Shown piece after piece: positions 24,991-34,219 of a stretch of DNA of 64,000 nt. Numbering within the stretch: position 1 is the first letter of the stretch; every line of letters starts with the position of its first letter. Where the stretch lies: positions 992,001 through 1,056,000 of the forward strand of contig CM000694.1 of the NCBI GenBank assembly GCA_000149225.2, given 5' to 3'. The notes under the pieces are model-generated. The model saw nothing but the letters and a program-made list of their open reading frames with translations. It had not been told where the DNA came from and did not search any database. This DNA is from Lachancea kluyveri NRRL Y-12651. Lineage: Eukaryota; Ascomycota; Saccharomycetes; Saccharomycetales; Saccharomycetaceae. A program made the position numbers and the translations under genes.

Positions 24991-25563
24991 GCGTTGCTGC
25001 TGTTGCTGCTGTTGCTGCTGTTGCTGTTGCATCATCTGTAACCGGTGTTGCTGTTGTTGTCTCTGTTGAAGGGCTGCAAACATTGCAGCTCTGTCTGCAA
25101 ATATACTGTTTGCCCTACTGCTAGAACTACTAATGCTATTAACGCGCTGGTCCCGTTGCTGGTCCTGCTGCTGTTGAATGTTATTCAAAATCGCTTGAGG
25201 AGTAGCACTTTGACTCAACACTTGTGGAGATGCAACTGTAGGACCAGCTTGAGTCATCGTAGAGGACAGGTTGTTGGCAGCCATCGGAGAGAACATGGTA
25301 GATGGTGAGACAGAGGCAACATTGTTGCTAGCGGTAGGCACAGGAGAGTTAACATTCGAAAGAGTAGAACGAGCCAGTATCGCTTGCGGGGTCAAGTTAC
25401 TCTCGATGGCCTCATGGTGAGAATAGCTGTTGCTATCACCGGTCATGGGCGACTGCCGTGATTGTTGCTGTAAAGGTGCAGGATCGAAGAAGTTCAGAAA
25501 CTCGTCATTGCTGTTGTTGTCGGTAGCTGCTGCTGCACCTGAAAAGAAAAGCTGGTCATCCAT
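21934..25563 (-). CDS. SWI1: SWI/SNF subunit Swi1, ARID domain, poly-Q rich
   Basis: Subunit of the SWI/SNF chromatin remodeller, 1209 residues from the ATG complementary to 25561-25563 (S. cerevisiae 1314). The 64 open codons upstream have no ATG. The N-terminal third is low complexity with long glutamine runs at about residues 168-224 and 258-300; the shared block DRAAMFAALQQRQQQQ lies just before. The ARID DNA-binding domain is at about 335-470 (LNNKQYELFMKSLLEHCKRRG, FILYMLAQKMGG, KETQAKRIFLHQFLQELLKKVQ). A lysine-rich KKPRKPRPKKKTKKELE segment follows. The conserved C-terminal half includes KLPKVYKRTFFRNY, LFAPELGTINLQALSMSL and LSTISMIIRNLSFS. In S. cerevisiae SWI1 is YPL016W, six genes from RAD1 and in the opposite relative orientation. 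Confidence 0.95.
24664..25060 (-). repeat. CAG/CAA glutamine-coding repeat tracts in SWI1
   Basis: Two dense tracts of CAA/CAG codons (on the plus strand TTG/CTG triplets), at about 24664-24790 and 24890-25060, separated by a mixed segment. Part of the first tract is a regular CAACAG hexamer. They encode the poly-Q part of Swi1. Triplet tracts of this kind change length readily, so the number of repeats will vary between strains and assemblies. Confidence 0.85.
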
Positions 25564-26982
25564 CGTTGCCGAAAGAAATGAGAAATTGGAAACCCTTTTA
25601 TTATCTTTCTCGGTGATTTGGTAATTTCCTGCACAGTCCAATTGTGTAAACAACACCACTGACTTTTGCCACTTTTCTCGGCTTATTTCCCTCTCCTTGG
25701 GTTTTTCTCGTCTCCTTACGTTGAGTCCGGTTCGCTTTTCGAAAAAAAAACGCAAAAAAGGAAAAAGGAAAGGGAAAAACCGTACCCCACTGTTGCGCTG
25801 CGGACTTTTCTGTGGGGGGAAACTATCTCAACGTTTCTTTTTTTAGGGGTCTTCTCCGTCTGTCGCGACACGACCACGTTTTAAATCACGTGCGTTGATC
25901 TTGCTTTGGCAAATGTAAGCTAGCTCTCTAAACTTACTAGTAGCAAAATTTAATCTAATCAAAGGCTATATGCATTGGATGCACGGGAAACGCACGTACG
26001 TTTTCGTACCCGTGTGTGGTAGTTTCGACAAACCTTTGATCCATATTTTACGACAATATTTGCACGGGAGACAAGAAATAGCGTCTTCTACAATCTTTGC
26101 TGTCTCCCTATATATATATCTATCGGACGAATAAGAGCATGCATGCTACTTCAGGTTGCAAATCTAACCTTTGGAGACTTGCTTGCCCACATTACCTCAA
26201 ACAGAGAAACCTACTGCCCTCAGAACAATTGGGAGTACGAGGCAGAAGGTAATAGTGAAAAAAAGAAACGCCCTGCGGCTTATATAACATATCTCATGCA
26301 GCACATACCAATACTGCGAAGGCCGTATGAAAAAGAGTATGTCGCACCACTGTCGTTTGATCCATCCTTCCGGTCCCGGATGTTAGAAACGCTAGGTAAT
26401 TCTTTTATACCGCTGCAGTTTTAACTTCAATTCCTGCTTGTTTGTTGGGCTCCCCAATCTCGGGCTTCTGCTCTGCTGGAATCTTGTCTTTTACCTTCCG
26501 TCCAGTTATTCCTTCGTAGAAAGCGAAGCAGTTTTCTCCGAAGAGCTATATGGACCGCATTCACGCTGGCTAGTATGGCTACCCTTTTTTGATTTAACTG
26601 TTGCACCGGCACGTTCTGGTTGCAACATTCGTCATGTAGTTTATTCTCGGTCAGCTTGCCTTCAGCTTGGATCATATGTATCATATTGTACGTGCGCGTA
26701 TACATGTACTTGGTATTTCCTTGATATATGACTGATCGTATCGTATTATCGGACGTTTGCAGCTGATTAGACCATCGACCTGTTTGATGGTTGGTCGGCA
26801 AATGGCCTCTCAAAAAATAGGTAGATGTGCCTCAAGAGCCCATTTTTTTCCTGTTTTTTTGTCTTCTCTCGAAAAATCTTGGAAACGAATTTCTCTATAT
26901 TATACAGTACACACTTATCTTCTATCTCTCTTATTCTCTCGATTGCAGTTCTCAGCTTCATCCTTCTTTTTTTTCCCTTATC
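25564..26982. other. 1.4-kb intergenic region between SWI1 and MNN10
   Basis: This holds the SWI1 promoter on the left and the MNN10 3' flank on the right. TCACGTG is at 25886-25892. CACGGG occurs at 25982 and 26063, with an inverted copy CCCGTG at 26009-26014; the first and the inverted copy flank a CACGTACG-type core. A TATATATATAT stretch at about 26109-26119 is followed by ATG at 26143, opening a 93-codon frame (26143-26424). It has mixed amino-acid composition and matches nothing I recognise. Its ATG is only about 25 bases from the TATA box, closer than yeast start sites allow, so I leave it uncalled. Confidence 0.4.
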
Positions 26983-27996
26983 TCAGGAAAACAGACGAGA
27001 GTACCATTTACTGTTTAGTTTTTTCATCAGAGTGGCGTAATGCGACATTTCGCCCCAACAATCTCTGCCAAAGTTACACCCAGCCATGTTAACAACAAAA
27101 TCATGTTCCTTTTCATTGTAGAAGTAGCGTGGATCATTGCTAAACTCTGAGCATGCTCCTGGTGGAAATGCGTTAATGCTTCTCAAAGGCAAAAACCCGA
27201 CCTTCTCTCTAATCCAGGCCTCATTGGCATACAAGGCTTCTAGTGCGTCCTGTTCACGATGTTCCCAAACCATATGTTTTTGCTCATAGCCGACAGGGTC
27301 CCACCAAATATCGAGCAAAAGCTTTGTCCACTCGCTATTCCTGACTATAAAGGAACCCAAGTTGAAACCGCCGCAATCCTGCGTAATCAAAAAATCCATG
27401 TCTTGTTTATAATCAACGTATGGGATGTCTAGAGGTAGATTCAATGGATTAAATTCCTCTAAAGTTCTGTACGTTAAGTTATCCAATCTGTTAAAAATGT
27501 GCTCCTCTAGGGATCTTTCCGGCTCCATAATCATTGTCTCAGAATCCAACAACCAAAACCATTCTGCCTTTGGAAACTCTCTCATTGTCTGCTTCAAGAT
27601 ATCGACTTTCTGCCAACCTTCTCTGTATTCGTGGGAATACCTTTTTTTGGTGGTCAAGTCTTTGATTGCTAAGCCATAGCCATGTCTTAATGCGTACTCT
27701 CTTTTGTTTTGAATAGAGATACGTTCGATCGCCCATTCTTGTTCGCTTTTCCATCTTAAAACTCCACCACCCTCATTTGCTGCTAGAATTATCACAACTT
27801 TGGGATTTTTGTTCCACAAGGATAATTTGGAAGGCGAACCAACCCAAAACAAGATAAAGCAACAAGTGAAAAGCCCAAGAATTACCTTTTTGTACCTTAC
27901 AAAAGACGCAGCAACAGAATTAAATGTCCCCGTACTTTTTGTTTTGGCTGATAAGCCTTTCTCTAGCGAATAGTCGTATGGAACACTAGAAGTCAT
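26983..27996 (-). CDS. MNN10: Golgi alpha-1,6-mannosyltransferase Mnn10
   Basis: Subunit of the M-Pol II complex, which elongates the N-glycan mannan backbone in the cis-Golgi. This is a type II membrane protein with one anchor, YKKVILGLFTCCFILFWVG, at about residues 35-53, and a GT34 lumenal domain from VVIILAANEGGGVLRW. Conserved blocks are RYSHEYREGWQKVDIL, ITQDCGGFNLGSF, HMVWEHREQDALEALY and VNMAGCNFGRDCW. The metal-binding motif reads LDSE in place of the usual DXD. I choose the ATG at 27996 (337 residues) because MTSSVPY matches the S. cerevisiae start MSSVPY, and because a Reb1 site lies just upstream of the other in-frame ATG at 28098. S. cerevisiae Mnn10 has 393 residues; the stem here is shorter. 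Confidence 0.93.
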   Translation of the reverse strand: MTSSVPYDYSLEKGLSAKTKSTGTFNSVAASFVRYKKVILGLFTCCFILFWVGSPSKLSLWNKNPKVVIILAANEGGGVLRWKSEQEWAIERISIQNKREYALRHGYGLAIKDLTTKKRYSHEYREGWQKVDILKQTMREFPKAEWFWLLDSETMIMEPERSLEEHIFNRLDNLTYRTLEEFNPLNLPLDIPYVDYKQDMDFLITQDCGGFNLGSFIVRNSEWTKLLLDIWWDPVGYEQKHMVWEHREQDALEALYANEAWIREKVGFLPLRSINAFPPGACSEFSNDPRYFYNEKEHDFVVNMAGCNFGRDCWGEMSHYATLMKKLNSKWYSRLFS

Positions 27997-28103
27997 TATT
28001 CCTTGCTCTGCGTCCTCCTTTTGCTCTATTGTTGTATCTGGCATCCAAACACAGCTTGTGTTACACATCAGAAAATTTGATTTAATAGTAACGGACATGC
28101 GCG

Positions 28104-28110
28104 TTACCCG
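28104..28110. promoter_or_regulatory. Reb1-type site upstream of MNN10
   Basis: GTTACCCGC covers 28103-28111 and contains the Reb1 core TTACCCG. It lies about 110 bases before the chosen MNN10 ATG, the usual distance for a Reb1 site in a nucleosome-free promoter, and only 6 bases before the alternative ATG at 28098. Confidence 0.5.
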
Positions 28111-28511
28111 CACATATAATTACCGAACAGCAACTGTAAGTACTTGTATCAGAGTTACTGGTTCGGAAATTGTCTAGTCCAGTTTAAATAGAACTTGAAT
28201 AAATTACGAATTATTTATTTCGGTAATCAATATAGCTTATCCACAGTTAGCTGGTATTTGACTGGATGTAAAATATCTGTCAAAACATGCAATAAAACTC
28301 ACAAAAAGTATGAAGACCGGCCGTTCCGTGATATTATACCAACACGCACAGTAGCAAGAATAGCAATCTAAAGATCCCAAATTTCGGTTTGAAGCAAGCA
28401 TGGAATGGCTGGGTTTTTTAACACTCAGGAACTATACACTTGTGGCGTCTACAAAAACTAACAAAATGCGTAGAGGTATAGGATTGAACTTATCTCTTGT
28501 TTTAATACTCA
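28111..28511. other. intergenic region, MNN10 upstream and PEX5 3' flank
   Basis: About 400 bases between two minus-strand genes. AT-rich, with a TTTCCGAA match at about 28165 on the minus strand but without the flanking AT block and CDEI expected of a centromere. No RNA gene recognised. Confidence 0.4.
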
Positions 28512-30233
28512 TTAAAAATTGAATTCGGAGCGAAATTGTTGCAAGTCCATCCCAGGTTGTACTTTTTCAAGTAGGTCACGTCTCTCCATAGCAATAAAAG
28601 CTCTTTTCAAAGTTTCCAAGATGTTGGTGCTAGGAATGGAACCCCCACTAGCAACTGGTACACCTTCAACTTCGTGCATGGAAAGTGCGGTCAACAAGTA
28701 CTCAGCGGCCTCCTTATAACATCCAATGTTCATGGAAGAAACGGCTAGATTATACCGAGCTCTCACAAATGACGGTTTTAACTGCAATGCACGGTGATAA
28801 GCCTGTATTGCCTCTTCGGATCTGTTGGAATTGGCTAATGAAGCCCCCAGCCTGTTCCACATCAATTCGTCATCCGGTTTCACCGTCAACGCAGCCTTGA
28901 AACAATCAATGGTTTTGTCATAATCTTCGTTTGCATAGAACAGAATTCCCAATCCCAATTGGACATCAGGATCAACTGTACTCAGCTGATTAGCTATTTG
29001 TAAAAAGTGCTGTGTCACGGCTTTATTCAAGTTAAACCTGTCCTCCTCAACCTTCACATTTGGAGCGGTTACGATGTCTGGATACTTCGTTTCAATCCAT
29101 TTACTTAGCATTGAGAACGCACTTACATCATATCCTTCGTTGATGTAGCTGATGGCTAAAGTCATCATGGCCTGCAGGTTGCTAGGATCAATCTTTAGAC
29201 ATTGTTCCAGTGCACTGATACCGCTCAACTCCTTTTCATTCTGGGTCTGAACAAGGCCCAATTTTAACCATGCGTCCACGTGCTGAGAGTTTTCTTGTAC
29301 AGCTGCTTCGAATGCTAGTGCTGCCTCACTCAATTTGGCGCCATTTTCCATTAATATACAGCCAATCTCGTAAGCGTTAGGATTGTGTAGATACTGGTTA
29401 TCCGTATCATATTTATATTCAGCAACATGGGCAGATCTGCCGGATAGGTACCTAGCATAATCAGTTTCCCAATCTTGTTCTAAACCTGTCGAGGTATCTT
29501 TATTAGTAGCCTCGTCATGCAAATTATCCCAAACTTCTTGAAAATCAGCGTGGTATCTATCGTCGACCATAATTTCATCTACATCCTGGCCCATGTTTTC
29601 GGATTCTTTAGATGCCGTTTCCTTATCTTCCAAGTTTAAATTTTCTGAGACCTCTCTTTCTAGCTCTTTAAACTGTTCGTCCCAAGATTCCTGGTTCATG
29701 TTACTTTGTTGCTCATACTTTGGCTGCTGACGTACCATGGCGTTATTCGTCCTCAGCATAGATATGCCAGGCCTATAGCCAGAAACCATATGGGATTGGT
29801 GATGATGAATATGATTAGAATGCGATGTAGAAACACCGGCTGTACTGGTATGTTGTTTCGTAGTAGGGGTTCCAGATTTAAATTCTTGAGACCAAGCACC
29901 ATTCATAGGCGATGCATTTACGGTTTCTGGTGAAGGAGAGAACTGTTTAGACCATGCGGCGGAAGTATTGGAGTTACTGTGCTGCAACAGGGGAGGAATA
30001 GCACCTTGTTGAAAGTGCATATTACTATTGGCCGTAGTACCGTTCATAAAGTTATGCATTCGGAATCTGTTGGCATCGGTAACAGAATGCTGTACTGATT
30101 TGAACTGCTGCTGTGGGTTAGACTGGCGTGTGCTGGCGACACTACCATGCTGTAAAGTTCTGTTTTGCTGTGTGTGCTTGTCTAAGCGTGCTAGCGGATT
30201 GGAGCCCACCGAACAATCTGCACTCATGGCCAT
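28512..30233 (-). CDS. PEX5: peroxisomal targeting signal 1 receptor Pex5
   Basis: Cycling receptor that binds C-terminal SKL-type signals and carries matrix proteins into peroxisomes. The product has 573 residues (S. cerevisiae 612). The N-terminus MAMSADCSVGSNPLARL keeps the cysteine at position 7 that receives ubiquitin for recycling. The disordered half carries WxxxF-type motifs that bind Pex14 and Pex13 (AAWSKQF, GAWSQEF, ESWDEQF). The C-terminal half is TPR repeats (NPNAYEIGCILMENGAKLSEA, DAWLKLGLVQTQNEKE, ELMWNRLGASLANSNRSEEA, FVRARYNLAVSSMNIG). Translation could also begin at the second methionine, which would put the cysteine at position 5. Confidence 0.96.
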   Translation of the reverse strand: MAMSADCSVGSNPLARLDKHTQQNRTLQHGSVASTRQSNPQQQFKSVQHSVTDANRFRMHNFMNGTTANSNMHFQQGAIPPLLQHSNSNTSAAWSKQFSPSPETVNASPMNGAWSQEFKSGTPTTKQHTSTAGVSTSHSNHIHHHQSHMVSGYRPGISMLRTNNAMVRQQPKYEQQSNMNQESWDEQFKELEREVSENLNLEDKETASKESENMGQDVDEIMVDDRYHADFQEVWDNLHDEATNKDTSTGLEQDWETDYARYLSGRSAHVAEYKYDTDNQYLHNPNAYEIGCILMENGAKLSEAALAFEAAVQENSQHVDAWLKLGLVQTQNEKELSGISALEQCLKIDPSNLQAMMTLAISYINEGYDVSAFSMLSKWIETKYPDIVTAPNVKVEEDRFNLNKAVTQHFLQIANQLSTVDPDVQLGLGILFYANEDYDKTIDCFKAALTVKPDDELMWNRLGASLANSNRSEEAIQAYHRALQLKPSFVRARYNLAVSSMNIGCYKEAAEYLLTALSMHEVEGVPVASGGSIPSTNILETLKRAFIAMERRDLLEKVQPGMDLQQFRSEFNF

Positions 30234-30451
30234 TGTTATGTTGATTTTTAGTAGCCAAAATAAGTGGTTTGTAGAAGATATACTCCGATTCTCAATGGAT
30301 GATTCACTTGTTGCTTGAAGGAGGAGGTCTCCAACTGGGGAAATCCGAGCCGATACGTATATGATGATTAGTGATTATTACAAACATAATTTGATGTCTA
30401 CCTCTCATCTAACAGTGTGTGAAATACTTGGTTAGATATCTGTACAGCTTT

Positions 30452-32152
30452 ATGAGAAGACCGGTCGACATTAGTAAACTACTTGGTAGCTCTAATAACG
30501 AAGGCAAAGTTGAGAAGCCATCTTTTCTGACCAAAAAACAACGGTATGAGCTCGCGTTAGAGAAACACATTGCGGAAAACAAGAGTCAGGGCAAATCGAG
30601 TTCTATTACTCAATCCATTGTGCCTGCAAAGTTCAACCCCGCGAGTGCTAAGGTGGAGGAAGATTACTCGCACATTTTTGAAAGACAAAAAAGATCAAAG
30701 TTCCAATTCGCTTGGAAACAAGATGATGACACTTTAGCTCAATATGAACCGATAGTGACTACTAAAGTAACTCACTTTTTGCCCAGAAACGCAGGTAAGG
30801 ATTCTCTGGAGAAGGTCTACATGGGTAAACATTGGAAAGACAAACGCTTAGATGAGATGACCGAAAGGGACTGGAGAATTCTTCGCGAAGACTTCAACAT
30901 TAGTACTAAAGGTGGCTCAATACGCCAGCCTTTAAGAAACTGGAGTGAACTAGGTATAATCCCTGAAGAGTTATTGCATATCATTATCCGGAAGCTTCAT
31001 TATACTGAGCCGACACCGATTCAGAGGGTCACGATTCCCAACGTTGACAACGGTAGAGATTTTCTTGGTGTTGCTGTTACTGGCTCTGGTAAAACTCTGG
31101 CCTTCCTGATCCCAATTATAATCAAACTGAACACTCTTCCACCACTCACGGAAATCACCAAATTAAATGGACCGTATAGTCTTATTTTAGCACCCACGAG
31201 AGAATTAGCTCAGCAGATTGAAGCGGAAGCGAGAAAATTGACACAGTATTGGTCAAGACCCTGTAATGTTGTTAGTATTGTAGGTGGGCATGCTATCGAG
31301 GAAATTTCATACAACCTTTCTCGTGGCTGTGAAATACTCGTTGCTACACCTGGTCGCCTGATCGATTGTTTAGAAAATCACGTTTTGGTCCTAGAGCAAG
31401 TGAACATTTTAGTTTTAGACGAAGCCGATAGGATGATCGACTACGGATTTGAGGATCAATTAACTACAATTTTATCGAAAACTAGTTCATCTAACAAAAG
31501 GCAAACCATGATGTTCACAGCCACAATGTCACCTACAATCGAAAAAATTGCAGATGGGTACCTGAACAAGCCTGCTTATGTCACTATCGGTGGTGAAGAA
31601 ACGAAACCTCAAATTACACAAATTTTGGAGTACTTACCCAGTGAAGAAAAACGTTTTCTTAAACTATCAAAAGATATTTTACCGCATTATCCAGCGCCTA
31701 TTATCATTTTCATCAACTATAAGAGGACTGCAGACTGGTTAGCTAAAAAGTTTCAAGATGAAACAAAATACAGAACTACAACACTCCATGGCTCCAAATC
31801 CCAGGAACAAAGAGAAAATTCTTTGAATCTATTAAGAAGCGGTAAAGCAGATATTATGATAGCAACGAACGTTGCTGGTAGAGGTATTGATATTCCTAAT
31901 GTCTCCTTAGTGGTGAACTTTCAGATGGCCACTAAGCTAGAAGATTACATCCATAGGATTGGTAGAACTGGTAGAGCGGGAAAGGAGGGCTACTCTATAA
32001 CATTTTTAGGTGATGAAGATGAAAATAAACTGGTGGACGAACTTTATAACTATGTCAAAAAAAATGACACTACTGGGAATAGCAAAATCTCTGATAACAT
32101 TAAGAAGAGATACAATGTAGGAAACAATCAATTGAAAGCAGTTATATATTAG
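30452..32152 (+). CDS. PRP28: DEAD-box splicing helicase Prp28
   Basis: RNA helicase that exchanges U1 for U6 at the 5' splice site. The 566 residues from the ATG at 30452 (MRRPVDISKLLG) match the S. cerevisiae start MARPIDVSQLI; the frame upstream opens at a GTG. Motifs in order are the Q-motif region TPIQRVTIPN, TGSGKT (about 208), PTRELAQQ, TPGR, DEAD (about 327), FTAT in place of SAT, IIIFINYKRTADWLA, RGIDIP and HRIGRTGR. GKHWKDKRLDEMTERDWRIL before the core is specific to the Prp28 subfamily. The C-terminal KKRYNVGNNQ is shared with the ortholog. It is divergent from PEX5 over about 220 bases. Confidence 0.97.
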   Translation: MRRPVDISKLLGSSNNEGKVEKPSFLTKKQRYELALEKHIAENKSQGKSSSITQSIVPAKFNPASAKVEEDYSHIFERQKRSKFQFAWKQDDDTLAQYEPIVTTKVTHFLPRNAGKDSLEKVYMGKHWKDKRLDEMTERDWRILREDFNISTKGGSIRQPLRNWSELGIIPEELLHIIIRKLHYTEPTPIQRVTIPNVDNGRDFLGVAVTGSGKTLAFLIPIIIKLNTLPPLTEITKLNGPYSLILAPTRELAQQIEAEARKLTQYWSRPCNVVSIVGGHAIEEISYNLSRGCEILVATPGRLIDCLENHVLVLEQVNILVLDEADRMIDYGFEDQLTTILSKTSSSNKRQTMMFTATMSPTIEKIADGYLNKPAYVTIGGEETKPQITQILEYLPSEEKRFLKLSKDILPHYPAPIIIFINYKRTADWLAKKFQDETKYRTTTLHGSKSQEQRENSLNLLRSGKADIMIATNVAGRGIDIPNVSLVVNFQMATKLEDYIHRIGRTGRAGKEGYSITFLGDEDENKLVDELYNYVKKNDTTGNSKISDNIKKRYNVGNNQLKAVIY

Positions 32153-32578
32153 TATGTTTATTGTTTACTCCAAGTTTCTACAACGTTTAATTAATTGAGC
32201 TATTCTTTATAGGTGCAGCTTTAAGCACAATAGTATACTCATTGGGTACTCAAAGCTTTTGCTTTTTATGAATTTATTCTATTTATATATAGGATGTAAT
32301 CACGAAAGATATTCTTTATTGGCTTAGCCATATAAGATGTTTCGAACGTTTGCCATATACAGATGCTCTTGTAAGAATTTTTTTTTTTTTGTTTTCTTCT
32401 TCCTTAATTTATCTTTATTAAGGGGAACCTCGTTTTCACTCTCACAAGACAAAAAAAGATAACCAAAAGTAAATCGAAAGCTGTTGAAGAAAGATTTGGA
32501 GTTTCAATCCTGTACGGAGGGAGAGCAATGGAGGAAAAAGTGGATAAAAGTATAACTTTAGACAACTAAATTATCTAT
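32153..32578. terminator. convergent 3' flanks of PRP28 and AMD2
   Basis: About 425 AT-rich bases between two converging stop codons, with several TATATA-like efficiency elements (for example near 32283) and A/T runs of the kind used for yeast 3' end formation. Nothing else seen. Confidence 0.45.
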
Positions 32579-34219
32579 TTAAAGCCTACCCAATTCTTTT
32601 GCCAACCAGTGACCGAATTTACACACTTCATCATCTTTGTATCTTGGACTGAAAACCTGTAGAGCAACCGGGAAGCCTTGAATAGAGCCGTCTTCGATAA
32701 GCCCATTCCAATATTTCATTTCTACCCTATCCATTTCACTTAAGGCGGAATTTGGATCGACTTCCCTATCCAAGGAGATATCAACTTCGGTGACAGGGAC
32801 TACTAAGGATGGAAAGTTTAAAACATTGATTGGCACAAGATAATTCAATGACATGTTTTCATTTTCGTCTGGTCTAAATGGCATTAAAGTCACTGGTGCA
32901 ATTATAACATCTGGACACTTGTCAAAAGATCTATAGTAATCCAAATATCTTTGTTGCAAATCGTATTTTCGCTTTCCAATAGCCCACCATTCATTAACAC
33001 TCAAGGGCTTAAAAACGCCATTTTCGCTCATTAAGTTGCCCAAAACTTTTAACATTGGTTCACCAGAAACAGCAAAATCCTTTTTTATCTCTTCCATGTG
33101 ATCAGCCCCATAAATCTCACTGCCGACTTGGTAAATGGAAGAGTTCAAGTCAGTATCAGGTGCCCATTGTACGGCTTTGAAACCTGGTGCAGAATTGATA
33201 ATTTCTTCGCATTTCTTTAGAGCCCTAGCAACACTGGGTGGTGGAGTTACAATTCCATCAGTATACCAGATGCCAACATTATAGTTATCATGCAATGCGG
33301 TCTTGCTATCCCAGTGATATTCTAAGCATTTCACATCGTATTCCCATGGCTTGCATTTGTTAACAATTAATTCCATGAAAAATTCTAAATCTTCTAGATT
33401 TCTAGCAAGCGGACCAATCACACTAGGGATTAACTCCTGACCTTCAAAGGAGTTGTCTACTTTTAAATACGGAAGGCGACCGTGTGTTGGTCTCAAGCCA
33501 AACAAACCTTGGAAACTGCTCGGAATTCTAATGCTGCCTCCAATATCTGTACCTATCCCTAAAATTGAGCCATAGCACCCAATTAAAGAACCTTCACCTC
33601 CAGATGACCCACCAGAGGAGAAATTCGTGTTGACACTATTTAAAGTGTAGCCAAATGTGTTACTCACAGTCTCACTAGCCATCATTGAAGATGGGACAGT
33701 AGTTTTTACGTATAGAACAGCACCCAAGTCTTTCAAGAATTTAACTAAAAGTGATTCTTCCGCTGCAGTCTTAGGTTTGAATGCTCTGCCTAAGTATCCT
33801 AAGGTGGTATCGTATCCCGCAACATTACATTGGTCCTTTAAAGAAATAGGGATACCATACAATGGCAATAGTTTATCCGGTTTTCTTTCGTCTAGTAGTT
33901 TGGCCCTTTCTAAAGCCTCTGTAAACATAATCTCGGATAAGCAATTGACAACTTGATGGATCAAGGCAGCCCGATGACAAAACGAGTAGACCACCTGGTA
34001 ACACGTTAATTCCCCGGTATGAACTGAACTGTGTAATTTAAGTATTGTAGAATGTGTGACTAAATTTTCGGATTCAGGACAAAGCTTATCAATTTCTTCA
34101 CTCAATCCGACTTTGACTTCCCTTAATTTCTGGATAGTTGTTTCATCGATAACCCAGTCCCGAGGGATCTTACTGGCCAGTTGTTCTCGTTTCTCTTTAA
34201 CTTTCGCCTTCCAAGCCAT
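32579..34219 (-). CDS. AMD2: amidase-signature enzyme Amd2
   Basis: Putative amidase of 546 residues (S. cerevisiae Amd2, 549). It keeps the amidase-signature catalytic set: the lysine in IPISLKDQC (about residue 129), the cis-serine in GGSSGGEGS (about 203) and the nucleophile serine in GTDIGGSIRIPSS (about 227). The substrate is unknown; relatives hydrolyse small amides such as acetamide, or fatty-acid amides. I start at the ATG at 34219, since the frame upstream opens only at a TTG. There is no signal peptide or membrane anchor. It converges on PRP28, the arrangement of YDR242W and YDR243C. Confidence 0.92.
   Translation of the reverse strand: MAWKAKVKEKREQLASKIPRDWVIDETTIQKLREVKVGLSEEIDKLCPESENLVTHSTILKLHSSVHTGELTCYQVVYSFCHRAALIHQVVNCLSEIMFTEALERAKLLDERKPDKLLPLYGIPISLKDQCNVAGYDTTLGYLGRAFKPKTAAEESLLVKFLKDLGAVLYVKTTVPSSMMASETVSNTFGYTLNSVNTNFSSGGSSGGEGSLIGCYGSILGIGTDIGGSIRIPSSFQGLFGLRPTHGRLPYLKVDNSFEGQELIPSVIGPLARNLEDLEFFMELIVNKCKPWEYDVKCLEYHWDSKTALHDNYNVGIWYTDGIVTPPPSVARALKKCEEIINSAPGFKAVQWAPDTDLNSSIYQVGSEIYGADHMEEIKKDFAVSGEPMLKVLGNLMSENGVFKPLSVNEWWAIGKRKYDLQQRYLDYYRSFDKCPDVIIAPVTLMPFRPDENENMSLNYLVPINVLNFPSLVVPVTEVDISLDREVDPNSALSEMDRVEMKYWNGLIEDGSIQGFPVALQVFSPRYKDDEVCKFGHWLAKELGRL

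Noticed and set aside
21934-25563. First read as Med15/Gal11 because of the poly-Q tracts
   Set aside because: The region after the Q tracts is an ARID domain followed by blocks specific to Swi1 (LNNKQYELFMKSLLEHC, KLPKVYKR, LSTISMIIRN). No Med15 features are present.
26009-26024. Minus-strand CTACCACACACGGG, resembling a telomerase RNA template
   Set aside because: The match is short and telomerase RNA needs over a kilobase of structured sequence. This is the SWI1 promoter.
28150-28320. TTTCCGAA match suggesting a centromere CDEIII
   Set aside because: No adjacent AT-rich CDEII block of the right length and no CDEI at its far end; the flanks are ordinary intergenic sequence.
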